Of a DNA stretch of 64,000 bases, positions 53,355 through 61,134 are shown in pieces (the first letter of the stretch is position 1; each line of letters starts with the position of its first letter). The notes below the pieces were generated by a model. The model had not been told where the DNA came from, made no database searches, and saw nothing but the letters and a program-made list of their open reading frames with translations. The stretch is from Brachybacterium ginsengisoli (GTDB lineage Bacteria; Actinomycetota; Actinomycetes; Actinomycetales; Dermabacteraceae), in contig NZ_CP023564.1 of NCBI RefSeq assembly GCF_002407065.1, positions 3,162,001-3,226,000 of the forward strand, written 5' to 3'. A program made the translations under genes and the position numbers.

Positions 53355-53438
53355 ATTGCAGCTCGATTACCCGATAGAACTGGCTCTACAATTTTGACTG
53401 GGGGGCGATGATGCATGACGGCTTCGCGCTCAGTGCCC

Positions 53439-53564
53439 CAGGTTGCTCGCAACTCGCGAGGCGTCCATGACTCAAATAGCAGGACATCCCGCGACTCCCA
53501 AAAAAATGCGAGTCCTGATGGGTCACAGCGGGCGGAGGCCGCGGCCTGCGTCGAGACGGGGCCG
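53439..53564. repeat. 126-bp dispersed repeat, copy 1
   Basis: Matches 57507-57638 with two well-conserved blocks (53439-53475, and 53526-53564 at the other end) and a more variable centre. Both copies sit at junctions of gene fragments. It is GC-rich here despite following the low-GC gene. Identity unknown; it may be a mobile-element end. Confidence 0.7.
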
Positions 53565-53599
53565 GACACCTGCATACCTCGGCGGGGGCTGCCGCGCAG

Positions 53600-53763
53600 A
53601 TAGGTGACACCTGACCTGGCTTGCCCGTAGGACGGCCCGGAAGGATGTGCACCATGCCCGCTCCCTACACGCAGGAGTTCCGCGAGGATGTTGTGCGAGT
53701 GGCCCGGTCCCGTGAGGACGACGTCACTCTCGCGCAGATCGCGAAGGACTTCGGCGTCCACTA
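53600..53763 (+). mobile_element. IS3-family element remnant with orfA stub
   Basis: ATG at 53654 opens a 36-codon fragment, MPAPYTQEFREDVVRVARSR followed by EDDVTLAQIAKDFGVH, which is the start of an IS3-family OrfA helix-turn-helix. The frame stops at 53762-53764, exactly where the IS481 element begins, so the rest is missing. The upstream 50 bases (from about 53600) would be the element's left end. Confidence 0.75.
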
Positions 53764-54762
53764 GCTGTAGATGGCCATGACGTTGTCGACGCCGGTGTGG
53801 AAGCGTGAGGCCGGGGGCTGATCGCCGCAGGCGGTGTGGGGCCGATGGTAGTCATAGTGGTGGACCCAGACCGCGATGGCCTCTCGCCGTTCGTTCTCAG
53901 AGGCGTGGGCCCGGGCGTAGAGGCATTCGTCGGTGGGGATCCTCTGGTAGCGCTCGACCTTCCCGTGGTGCCGCGGGTTGTAGATCCTGGTGCGTTGGTG
54001 TCGGCCGATGAACGCGCTGGTAGATCGCTGAAATGCCTTGGCGGTGTAGTTGCTGCCGTTGTCGGTGACCAGGCGGGGAATCCGCGTGATGGCGTGCGCG
54101 GCGAAGAGCGCCCGGGCTCGGTGGAAGAACGCGATGCTCGTTGCGGCAGTCTCGTCCTCGAGTGCTTCGGTGTAGGCCAGCCGGGAGAACCCGTCGATGA
54201 TCGAGTGGAGGTAGGTGTAGCCGACTCTCTGGCGATGCTTCTTCTTGTCCTGTGCGGAGCCGCGGCCATGGGCCCACCAGCCCCCGCCGTCGCGGGGCTT
54301 GCCGATCTTCTTGACGTCCATGTGGACCATGTGACTGGGATAGCAGGCGATGATCTTCCCAGGCGAGCGAAGGTTCTCGCCGTCCGGGGTGATGTCTCGG
54401 ATCCGGTTCAATCCCAGCCGATCCAGCCAGCGAGTCACGGTCCGCACGCAGCAGCGGTACTGGTGCCCGTCGGCGAGTTCGCGGGCGATCCGGCGCGCGG
54501 ACCACTTCTTCTTCCGACGCCAGAACTCGATCAGCTCCACCACCCAGACCGGGAGGCGCGTAGGTCGGTTCGCTGGCGTGCTGGAGTGGTCCTCCAAGCC
54601 GAACTCGCCGTGCTCGCGGAAGCGGCCGACCCACTTCGACAGGATCGAGCGGGCGATGTGGAACTCCGCGGCGACGTGCGCGATCGGGCGTCCTCTCTGG
54701 ATCACCTGCGCGACGGCTCGCTGTCTTCCGAGCACGGTCAGCGGGGCATTACGGTGGGTCAT
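53761..54762 (-). CDS. IS481-family transposase
   Basis: A 333-residue DDE transposase. The N-terminal helix-turn-helix pair (about 1-110: GRPIAHVAAEFHIARSILSK and KKWSARRIARELADGHQ) is followed by the integrase core with Asp in HMDVKKIGKP, Asp in LVTDNGSNYTAKAF and Glu in KVERYQRIPTDE. The ATG at 54760-54762 is chosen; the frame is open 14 codons further. Its TAG stop falls at the element's end. It appears intact and could be active. Confidence 0.9.
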   Translation of the reverse strand: MTHRNAPLTVLGRQRAVAQVIQRGRPIAHVAAEFHIARSILSKWVGRFREHGEFGLEDHSSTPANRPTRLPVWVVELIEFWRRKKKWSARRIARELADGHQYRCCVRTVTRWLDRLGLNRIRDITPDGENLRSPGKIIACYPSHMVHMDVKKIGKPRDGGGWWAHGRGSAQDKKKHRQRVGYTYLHSIIDGFSRLAYTEALEDETAATSIAFFHRARALFAAHAITRIPRLVTDNGSNYTAKAFQRSTSAFIGRHQRTRIYNPRHHGKVERYQRIPTDECLYARAHASENERREAIAVWVHHYDYHRPHTACGDQPPASRFHTGVDNVMAIYS

Positions 54763-54877
54763 GGAACGGGTCTCTTCCTGCGAGATGGACGGCTTCAGCA
54801 CCACCCATCGTGCCGGTCAGGGACCCGTTCCTTCATCCCCGCTCCGTGACTACAACGTCATGACCAGCAACAACTAG
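53761..54877 (-). mobile_element. IS481-family insertion sequence
   Basis: A complete element of about 1.11 kb. The ends form imperfect inverted repeats: TGTAGATGGCCATGACGTTG from 53766 and, on the other strand, TGTTGCTGGTCATGACGTTG from 54872. ACTAG occurs on both sides (53760-53764 and 54873-54877), possibly a 5-base target duplication. It has interrupted or abuts an IS3 orfA stub on the left and a broken gene on the right. Confidence 0.85.
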
Positions 54878-55045
54878 GTGAGCCTGGTCCCCGCGAACGA
54901 TGGCCTCCACCGACCCGCTGTCGTGACATATCAGGTCGGCGACGCGATGCAGCAGGCTCCGCCCCTCGAGCACGATGTCCGGCGACGCGGCCCGTCCGAG
55001 CTGTTCGAGCTCCCACGAGAGTTCCATGGCGGAAGTGTCCGGCAC
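54878..55045 (-). pseudogene. Interrupted hypothetical gene fragment
   Basis: A leftward frame from ATG 55043-55045 encodes about 55 plausible residues (MELSWELEQLGRAASPD, then LLHRVADLICHDSGSVEAI) and then runs into the end of the IS481 element, where coding character is lost. It looks like the N-terminus of a small helical protein cut by the insertion or by a rearrangement. No family recognised. Confidence 0.45.
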
Positions 55046-55129
55046 GGGTGGGACAGTTCTCGGTGCTGAGCACCAGCGGCAGCAGCGTCTCGTTCCACAG
55101 CGCCAGGCCGGTCAGCAGTACCGCAGCCC

Positions 55130-57214
55130 TTACGCCCGGCCGCTCGACACAGCGACCGGCGCGGTCGTCAAAGTGACCAGCCGCTTCGTCGCCCGCGTCT
55201 GCGCGACGTAGAGATCACGCAGCCCCGCCGAGCTCTCATCGCGAATTCCGTCCGGGTCCACGAGGATCACGGTGTCGAACTCGAGCCCTCGCGCTTCGGG
55301 AGCTGGGACGACAGTGACCTTCTCCGACGCCATCCCGAGAGCGATCTGCTGAGCGCGCTCCGGGGTGACGACGACGCCGATCATCTCGTCGGGGTGGTCC
55401 CCCGTCAGGCGTGCCACGAGATCGACGAGTGCGGATTCGAGATCCGCGTCGGCAACGTCCAGTGCCGTCGGCGCATCCCCGTGGCGGATCGAGCGCGAGA
55501 GGCGCTGCGTCGGAGCGATCTGGGCGAGCACGGATCCGCTCGCCTCGAGGATCTCGGCCGTGGTGCGGTAGTTGATGGTGAGCGTGTGGTGCTCGAACCT
55601 CGCGCCGACGAACGGCTCGAGCGCCTCGTCCCAGGTGGTGAGCGTGGTGGTGGGCCCTGCTTGGGCGAGGTCGCCGACGATCGTCATGGAGCGGCTCGGG
55701 CAGCGGCGCATCAGCATCCGCCATTCCATCTCTGTGAGCTGCTGGGCCTCGTCGACCACGACATGGCCGTAGACCTTCTCGGGCAGCCCATCCACGAGCG
55801 CCCGCGCCTCGTCGAGCAGCGGCAGGTCAGCGCTGCTCCACCTCTCCCCTGCCCGGGATCCGAAGGACGCGATCACCTCGGCGGGGAGACCCGCCCCGGC
55901 CAGGGCGTCCGGATCGCCGAGCAGGCCGCGCAGCAGGCCCTCCGCCCGGAGCACCGGCCAGACCTTCTCGACAGCCCGCTCGACGCCCGGGTCCTCGAGG
56001 AGCTCCTCCCGGAGGAGCTCCCAGTCGATGTCGAGCTCGTCGGCAGACGCCTCAGCCCCCGCGGACGCCGAACCGCCGGCGAACATCCGGTCGAGGTCGA
56101 TCCCGATCCCCTTGAGCTCCTCCTCGTAGTCGGTGATCTCCTGGGAGGTCTGCCGCTCCAGCTCGCTCACCAGGTCGTCCACGACGTGCTCGAGGAAAAG
56201 TGCCCGTGCGCGATGGTGGCCGGCGCCGCCCTGCAGGGCGCTGCGGCGTGCCGCATCGACCCGCGCAGGATCCAGCACCGTCGTGCCGTGCGCCGTGGTG
56301 AGCCGCAGCGGGACGCCGTGGGGCCGGTGGGCGTCGACCCGCTGTGCGAGGAGGTCGGCGAACACCCGGCGTCCCTTCCAGCGAGCCATCTCTTCCGAGT
56401 CCGCCACGGTCACGGCGTCCCCGGTGAGTGCCGTCGTCGTGCTGAGCTCCACGTCGTTCTCGCCGAGCGAGGGCAGCACGTGGGAGATGTAGTCGAGGAA
56501 GCGCCGGTTCGGGCCGACCACGAGCATCCCGCGCGCGGCAACTGTCGGGAAGGCGTAGAGCACGTAGGCGGCCCGGTGCAGGGCGACGATCGTCTTGCCC
56601 GTTCCCGGCCCGCCGTCCACGACCATCGTGCCGCGATGTTCGGAGCGGACGATCTCGTCCTGCTCGTGCTGCAGCGTCGCGGCCGCCTCGCGCATGCGCC
56701 CGGTCCGTGCCCCGCTCACGGCGGAGACCAGCGGATCATCGCCGACCACGTCCCGCGCGGGCAGTGCCTCCCCGGAGAGCACCTCGTCGGAGAGCTCCAC
56801 GATCTGCCGGTCTTCGATCCGCAGATGCCGCCGGCGGCACAGGTCCATCGGCGTCGCCATCGTCGCGGCGTAGAAGGGCCGGGCGGCCTCGGCGCGCCAG
56901 TCCACCAGCAGGATCTCGCCGCTCTCGCTGCGCAGTCCGATCCGGCCGATCCGGTGGGACTGCCCGTCCGTGCCGTCGACGCGTCCGAAGCACAGCGACC
57001 GCTCTGCCGACCGGAGCCGCTCCAGCGCTCCGCCCAGTCGGGCCACGGTCGCCTCCCTCGCCTCCCGGGCTTCGATGCTCTCGACGTGCGAGGCCCTCTC
57101 GGCCTCCCTCGCCGCGGCGATCCTGTCCTGCTCGCCGTCCAGATGGGCGTACATCTCCTCGATCGCCCGCTGCTCGATCTCCACCTGCTGCGCCCTCCTC
57201 ATGGCTGCGTCCAC
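55130..57214 (-). CDS. HelD-like UvrD-family helicase (RNA polymerase-associated)
   Basis: A 694-residue SF1 protein of the HelD type. An N-terminal coiled-coil (about 5-75, EIEQRAIEEMYAHLDGEQDR) precedes a split helicase core: Walker A VVDGGPGTGKTIVALH (199-214), VVVDEAQQLTEMEWRMLMRR (motif II), NYRTTAEI (motif IV) and a late RDLYVAQTRATKRLV (motif VI). HelD proteins bind RNA polymerase and release it from stalled complexes; in several actinomycetes they protect against rifampicin. GTG at 57212-57214 follows AAGGGGGC; ATG four codons on is an alternative. The gene faces away from the 49-residue frame at 57348. Confidence 0.85.
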   Translation of the reverse strand: MDAAMRRAQQVEIEQRAIEEMYAHLDGEQDRIAAAREAERASHVESIEAREAREATVARLGGALERLRSAERSLCFGRVDGTDGQSHRIGRIGLRSESGEILLVDWRAEAARPFYAATMATPMDLCRRRHLRIEDRQIVELSDEVLSGEALPARDVVGDDPLVSAVSGARTGRMREAAATLQHEQDEIVRSEHRGTMVVDGGPGTGKTIVALHRAAYVLYAFPTVAARGMLVVGPNRRFLDYISHVLPSLGENDVELSTTTALTGDAVTVADSEEMARWKGRRVFADLLAQRVDAHRPHGVPLRLTTAHGTTVLDPARVDAARRSALQGGAGHHRARALFLEHVVDDLVSELERQTSQEITDYEEELKGIGIDLDRMFAGGSASAGAEASADELDIDWELLREELLEDPGVERAVEKVWPVLRAEGLLRGLLGDPDALAGAGLPAEVIASFGSRAGERWSSADLPLLDEARALVDGLPEKVYGHVVVDEAQQLTEMEWRMLMRRCPSRSMTIVGDLAQAGPTTTLTTWDEALEPFVGARFEHHTLTINYRTTAEILEASGSVLAQIAPTQRLSRSIRHGDAPTALDVADADLESALVDLVARLTGDHPDEMIGVVVTPERAQQIALGMASEKVTVVPAPEARGLEFDTVILVDPDGIRDESSAGLRDLYVAQTRATKRLVTLTTAPVAVSSGRA

Positions 57215-57347
57215 CGCCTGTGCCCCCTTAGACCGGCGACCATCCTGAAGGACGTTGCGGCAGAAGACAACGTTGACTTCCGGTGCAGGATCGTGTCTCT
57301 GAGCTGTGCCTTTGAGCTTCGGCTCGCCTCGCCTCTAGGTGTGGCGG

Positions 57348-57497
57348 ATGCGGCCGAACGAGTTCAGCGCGGACACATATCTCACTGAGCGCGCAGAAGA
57401 GATCAAGGAGAGCGGCGGTCGACCCGATCTCTCCACTCTTCGCGCACTCGACATCGTGCTGTGGATGCACGGGAAGGAAGCAGAGGCACAAGACTAG
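57348..57497 (+). CDS. Small hypothetical protein or fragment (49 residues)
   Basis: ATG 57348 to TAG 57495-57497 encodes MRPNEFSADTYLTERAEEIK followed by a helical stretch with RALDIVLWMHGKEAEA. Composition is that of a real protein, with no ribosome site or promoter evident. It could be the C-terminal end of a lost gene. It ends 9 bases before the second copy of the dispersed repeat. Confidence 0.35.
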   Translation: MRPNEFSADTYLTERAEEIKESGGRPDLSTLRALDIVLWMHGKEAEAQD

Positions 57498-57506
57498 GGA
57501 CGCCGC

Positions 57507-57638
57507 CAGATTGCTCGCACCTCGCGAGGCGTCCATGACTCACGTGGCGGGGTACCCCGCGACTCTCATCGCCTGTGGAATGCGGGTCCCGATAGGTCGC
57601 AGCGGGCGGAGGCCGCGGCTTGCGTCGAGACGGGGCCG
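57507..57638. repeat. 132-bp dispersed repeat, copy 2
   Basis: Counterpart of 53439-53564. The two copies are in the same orientation and about 4.07 kb apart. They bracket the IS3 stub, the IS481 element and the HelD gene. The right end abuts an aldolase fragment. Confidence 0.7.
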
Positions 57639-57835
57639 TCGAGCGCGGGATCAACAAGATCAACATCTCCAGCGACATCAAGTCCTCGTACCACCAGTCC
57701 TACCGCGAGGTTCTCGCCGATGCGAAGCTCCGCGAGCCCGACGTCATCCAGCCTGTCGCCGTGCCCGCGATGAAGGAGACGGCAGCCCACAAGATCGATC
57801 TCTTGCAGGCGCGTGGGAAGGCGTCGCTGTACTGA
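57639..57835 (+). pseudogene. Class II fructose-bisphosphate aldolase, C-terminal fragment
   Basis: About 64 codons from the end of a class II ketose-bisphosphate aldolase: RGINKINISSDIKSSYHQSY (the loop after the metal-binding His, usually GINKINIxTD), ending LLQARGKASLY and TGA at 57833-57835. The first three quarters, including the metal ligands, are missing at the junction with the dispersed repeat. Non-functional. Confidence 0.75.
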
Positions 57836-57922
57836 CGCACCTCGGACCGCCGCCTGCCGCCCGAGGCTGTCACGAGAAGAAGGTTACGGGCGTTGCACGA
57901 CATCCGGATTGAACTCAGCAGT

Positions 57923-57954
57923 CCGGGCATGGCCATCACAATGGCCACGCCCGG
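57923..57954. terminator. Hairpin terminator
   Basis: Arms CCGGGCATGGCCAT (57923-57936) and ATGGCCACGCCCGG (57941-57954) pair over 14 bases with one mismatch around a CACA loop. It is placed after the aldolase fragment (plus) and after the 86-residue gene (minus). Confidence 0.65.
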
Positions 57955-57979
57955 ATTGCTTGTTGCACCCCTCGAAACC

Positions 57980-58240
57980 TCAGGCCTCCCCGGTGGACGC
58001 TGGGACAGCAGCGAAGCTGAAGGACAGCACGGCACCGGACTGACTCGCCGTGAAGTTCCACGTCCGCCAGCCCCGAAGACGGGACGCGAACACACCGCCC
58101 AGCGCCTCGGCGTGCGCGTCCAAGTAACGAACGTGCCTCCTCCACCAGGGAATGCGGACGATTCCGTCGACCCGCCAGCCCCGGTCCCGTTCATTCAGTT
58201 CACAAACCCGATAGCTGGTGCGACCGGTGCGAATCTTCAT
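57980..58240 (-). CDS. Small hypothetical protein (86 residues)
   Basis: ATG 58238-58240 follows a good AAAAGGAG ribosome site. The protein is rich in Arg and Trp (GWRVDGIVRIPWWRRHVRYL, RLRGWRTWNFT) and has a short hydrophobic C-terminal stretch (GAVLSFSFAAVPAS). No family recognised. It stands alone among gene remnants, followed by a terminator hairpin. The strong ribosome site makes it likely to be real. Confidence 0.55.
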   Translation of the reverse strand: MKIRTGRTSYRVCELNERDRGWRVDGIVRIPWWRRHVRYLDAHAEALGGVFASRLRGWRTWNFTASQSGAVLSFSFAAVPASTGEA

Positions 58241-58338
58241 CGGCTTCTCCTTTTGTCGACCGGAATCACCGAAACATCTTTCCGGCACCTCCGATACTGA
58301 CACGCTTGCGATGGAGGAACGCGGCCGGGAAAGTGCCT

Positions 58339-58405
58339 TTGACCTGCAGTGCTTGCATGGGCATGCTAGGGTGGGTCGACATTGAGCGGTTCTCAGATCG
58401 ACCCA
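58339..58405 (+). promoter_or_regulatory. Orphaned promoter with inverted-repeat operator
   Basis: TTGACC (58339-58344), 17 bases, then CATGCT (58362-58367) form a promoter. TGGGTCGA (58372-58379) / TCGACCCA (58398-58405) is a perfect 8-base inverted repeat at the expected start site. The next plus-strand sequence is only a permease fragment, so the promoter appears to have lost its genes. Confidence 0.55.
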
Positions 58406-58464
58406 ACTATCCATCAATAAGAATTCCGTGATTGAGATGCAGATCACTGCCGGGTCAGGTGGCG

Positions 58465-58722
58465 GGCGGTAGGGCGACGCTCGCGATCATGCAGTTCCTC
58501 TGATCCTGGAACGGCCTCCTCATCCCGCTGATCGTCCTCGGCGGCCCCGAACTGAACCCGCCCCGGACCGTGATGACGGCAGGCATGGTGCAGCCCACCG
58601 GCCAGGGCGAGACGCTCGTGATGGCGTCGACGTTCATCGCGATCCCGCTGCCGCTGGTCGTGGTGGTCTCGATGCAGCGCTACTTCGTTCGCGGCGTGCT
58701 GGGCGGTGCGGTGAAGGAGTGG
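58465..58722 (+). pseudogene. ABC sugar permease (MalG type), C-terminal fragment with nonsense codon
   Basis: Codes for the end of a CUT1 permease: ATLAIMQFL, then TGA at 58501-58503 where the family has Trp, then SWNGLLIPLIVLGGPELNP and RYFVRGVLGGAVKE. The normal stop after GAVKE is also gone, and the frame runs on into unrelated sequence. The upstream two thirds are deleted, leaving the promoter at 58339 close by. Not functional. Confidence 0.8.
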
Positions 58723-58812
58723 GCTCACGAACGCATCTGGCCGCCCGCCCAGTGCATCCCGGAAGGAGCACGCGAGCGGCGGTCAGATGCGCAATGTCTG
58801 GGGGAACTCCGC

Positions 58813-59733
58813 TCAGCTGACGAAGAGCTCCGGTGCGTACAGCCGATCCGCCGTCCCGAAGAAGAACTGGTGCTGCACGGTCAGGGACAGCTCGCTGACG
58901 ATCTCCCTATAGCCGTCGACGAGATCGCGGTAGGTCGTGAACATGCCGTCGACCGGGAAGTTGCTGCCGAACATCACCCGCTCGGCACCGAAGATCTCGA
59001 TCATCTCCAGCACGACTTCACGATTGAGCGCGACGGTCCAGGGCAGGCCTTGGACGCAGAGTCCCGACGCCTTGATGGCGACGTTGGGATGATCGGCCAC
59101 GGCTCCGAGCGCCGCTCGCCAACCCGCGAGCGTCTCCTCGGAGCGGTCCAGGAGCACACCGGAGTGGTTGAGGACGAGGGTGATGCCGGGGAACTCCTCG
59201 AGGAGCGAGACCGCCTCCGGCAGGTTCTGCCACGGAGTCTGCAGCTCGAAATGAAACCCGTGCTGCTCGAGGCGGGCATAGCCCTCGCGCCAGTCGGGAT
59301 CGCTCATCAGCGTGCGGCCTCTTCCGGATCCGTGGGACTCATTCGACTCCCCGGGCTTGTGGCGGACGCTGCGGACGATCCCCGAGGCGGCGTGGGAGGC
59401 GAGGACCTGGGCGATGTCCGGGGCATCGAGCCAGGCCTGGGCCGCCATCGCTCCAGGGACGCCGGACTCACGGCGCTGCTCCTCGATATAGCGACGCTCC
59501 CCGATCGCGTCCTCCGGGTCCCACTCGGCTTCCATGTAGACGCTGCCGCGCACTCCGGCGGGTACCGCATCAGCGAGAAAGTCGCGCGCCAGGTAGTCCT
59601 TCTTGATGGAGTCGTAGTCGCCGTACCGGTGCGGGACCCGCGCCCCTGGCTCCAGCCACGGGTGCGGGTTCCGTGCCAGGTCCCAGACGTGGTGATGGGC
59701 GTCGATGATCGGACCCTCGTAGAGATCAGGCAC
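58813..59733 (-). CDS. Amidohydrolase-family lactonase (L-fuconolactonase-like)
   Basis: A 306-residue amidohydrolase_2 protein. The metal-binding HxH is in PIIDAHHHVWDL (about 9-20). Further conserved residues occur in YMEAEWDPE, LVLNHSGVLLDRS and the Asp-bearing MFGSNFPVDG. Members hydrolyse sugar lactones such as L-fucono- or L-rhamnono-lactone. GTG at 59731-59733 follows AAGGAGG and lies inside the end of the upstream MFS gene (8-base overlap). A longer frame upstream encodes only shadow sequence. With the carriers and oxidoreductase upstream it suggests sugar-acid or lactone catabolism. Confidence 0.82.
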   Translation of the reverse strand: MPDLYEGPIIDAHHHVWDLARNPHPWLEPGARVPHRYGDYDSIKKDYLARDFLADAVPAGVRGSVYMEAEWDPEDAIGERRYIEEQRRESGVPGAMAAQAWLDAPDIAQVLASHAASGIVRSVRHKPGESNESHGSGRGRTLMSDPDWREGYARLEQHGFHFELQTPWQNLPEAVSLLEEFPGITLVLNHSGVLLDRSEETLAGWRAALGAVADHPNVAIKASGLCVQGLPWTVALNREVVLEMIEIFGAERVMFGSNFPVDGMFTTYRDLVDGYREIVSELSLTVQHQFFFGTADRLYAPELFVS

Positions 59734-61015
59734 GAGCCTCGACCTCCTTGCCGGATCCCTCGAAGTTGATCGCCAGCGAGCTGACGAGGTAGACGGCCGC
59801 CGCACCGGAGAGGAAGACGAGGACGGCGGTATAGCCGCCGGTGAGGTCCAGCAGGACGCCGGCGACGATAGGGACGACGATCCCGGCAGAAGTCCCGGCG
59901 AAGTTCATGACGCCTCCGACGAGCCCGACGCGATCAGGCTTCGCAAGCATGCCGGGGATGGTCCAGTAGAGGCCGCCGAACAGGTTGAAGAACACGCCCA
60001 CGCACAGCAGCGCCACGGCCGTATTCGCGTCCTCGACGAATGGGAGCGCGATGAGCGCGGCGAGGCTCAGCGCCCCTGAACCTCCGAAGAGGAGCTTGAA
60101 CGACACGTTGCGCGGGAAGTGGCGCTGCAGGCGGTCGGCGAGGATTCCCGAGAGGATCTCACCCGCCGCACCGCACAGGAAGATCAGGAAGATCGCGAAC
60201 CCCATGGACGTCAGGTCCATGCCGCGTGCAGAGCTCAGATAGCTGGGCCCCCAGGTCACGAGTCCCCAGAAGACCATCGCCCAGCCGAGTCGGCCGATGA
60301 CCATCGCGGCGACGTTCGGGGCGCTGAGCCCCGGCTTCTCGCCGAGCTCCTCCGAGGGGACCTCGATGAGGTCGACCTCGTCCTGGTTGGTGAACGGATG
60401 ATCGGCGGGGCGGTTACGGATGTAGAGCGAGACCAGGACGCCGATCAGCACTGTCGTCAGGCCGATGATCACGAACGACCATCGCCAGGAGCCGGTGAAC
60501 GAGATGAGCCAGGCGATGAGCAGTCCACCGATGGCGGAGCCGAGGGGTGCCCCCGAGTCGATCAGGGTGACCGCGCTCGCTCGGCGCTTCGGCGGCATCC
60601 AGTTCGCGACGAGCTTGCTGGCGGAAGCCATGTACGGAGCTTCGAACGCTCCGAGCCCGATGCGGGAGAGGATGAGAGTGAAGCCGTTGACGGCAAGTCC
60701 CGCGGACGCCGTGAACAGCCCCCAGATCGTGGCGGCGACACCGATGACCTTCCGGGGGCCGAACCGGTCAGCCGCCATGCCCCCGGGGATCTGCAGCAGG
60801 CAGTAGGCCCAGAAGAAGGCGCTGAGGACGACGCCCTGGACGGTGGCCGAGAGGTGGAAGTCTTCGGTGATGCTCGGCAGAGAGACCCCGAGCGCCGCAC
60901 GGTCTATGCAGTTGACCGTGTAGAACAGGAACAGGATGACGACGATGCTCCATCGGACGTTCGTCGCTGCGCCCTTCCGCGGGGGAGAACTGGTCTCGGC
61001 GCTCTCGATGCTCAT
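59726..61015 (-). CDS. MFS transporter, anion:cation symporter type (hexuronate/glucarate-like)
   Basis: A 429-residue carrier with 12 membrane segments. The first helix carries NCIDRAALGVSLPSITEDF, and the loop 2-3 motif is GGMAADRFGPRKVIG, as in the ACS family (ExuT, GudP, phthalate carriers). ATG 61013-61015 follows AAAGGAG; the longer open frame upstream has no site. It is followed with overlap by the lactonase-like gene, so the substrate is likely a sugar acid or its lactone. Confidence 0.88.
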   Translation of the reverse strand: MSIESAETSSPPRKGAATNVRWSIVVILFLFYTVNCIDRAALGVSLPSITEDFHLSATVQGVVLSAFFWAYCLLQIPGGMAADRFGPRKVIGVAATIWGLFTASAGLAVNGFTLILSRIGLGAFEAPYMASASKLVANWMPPKRRASAVTLIDSGAPLGSAIGGLLIAWLISFTGSWRWSFVIIGLTTVLIGVLVSLYIRNRPADHPFTNQDEVDLIEVPSEELGEKPGLSAPNVAAMVIGRLGWAMVFWGLVTWGPSYLSSARGMDLTSMGFAIFLIFLCGAAGEILSGILADRLQRHFPRNVSFKLLFGGSGALSLAALIALPFVEDANTAVALLCVGVFFNLFGGLYWTIPGMLAKPDRVGLVGGVMNFAGTSAGIVVPIVAGVLLDLTGGYTAVLVFLSGAAAVYLVSSLAINFEGSGKEVEARA

Positions 61016-61134
61016 GGTGCTCCTTTGCGTGGGTGCGCGCTCCCCTGCGGCAGGTGGGGGCGCGTCGAATGATCGGACGACGTGTTGCGCTCTCTCCCTG
61101 CAGCGACACAGACTTTCCGGCAGGGAGGCGGTCC

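Noticed and set aside
53760-54877. ACTAG on both sides of the IS481 element as proof of a clean insertion
   Set aside because: The flanks do not rejoin into a single gene, and the left copy overlaps the transposase stop, so it is noted only as possible.
57348-57497. Assigning a function to the 49-residue frame
   Set aside because: Too short and without a recognised family; kept as hypothetical with low confidence.
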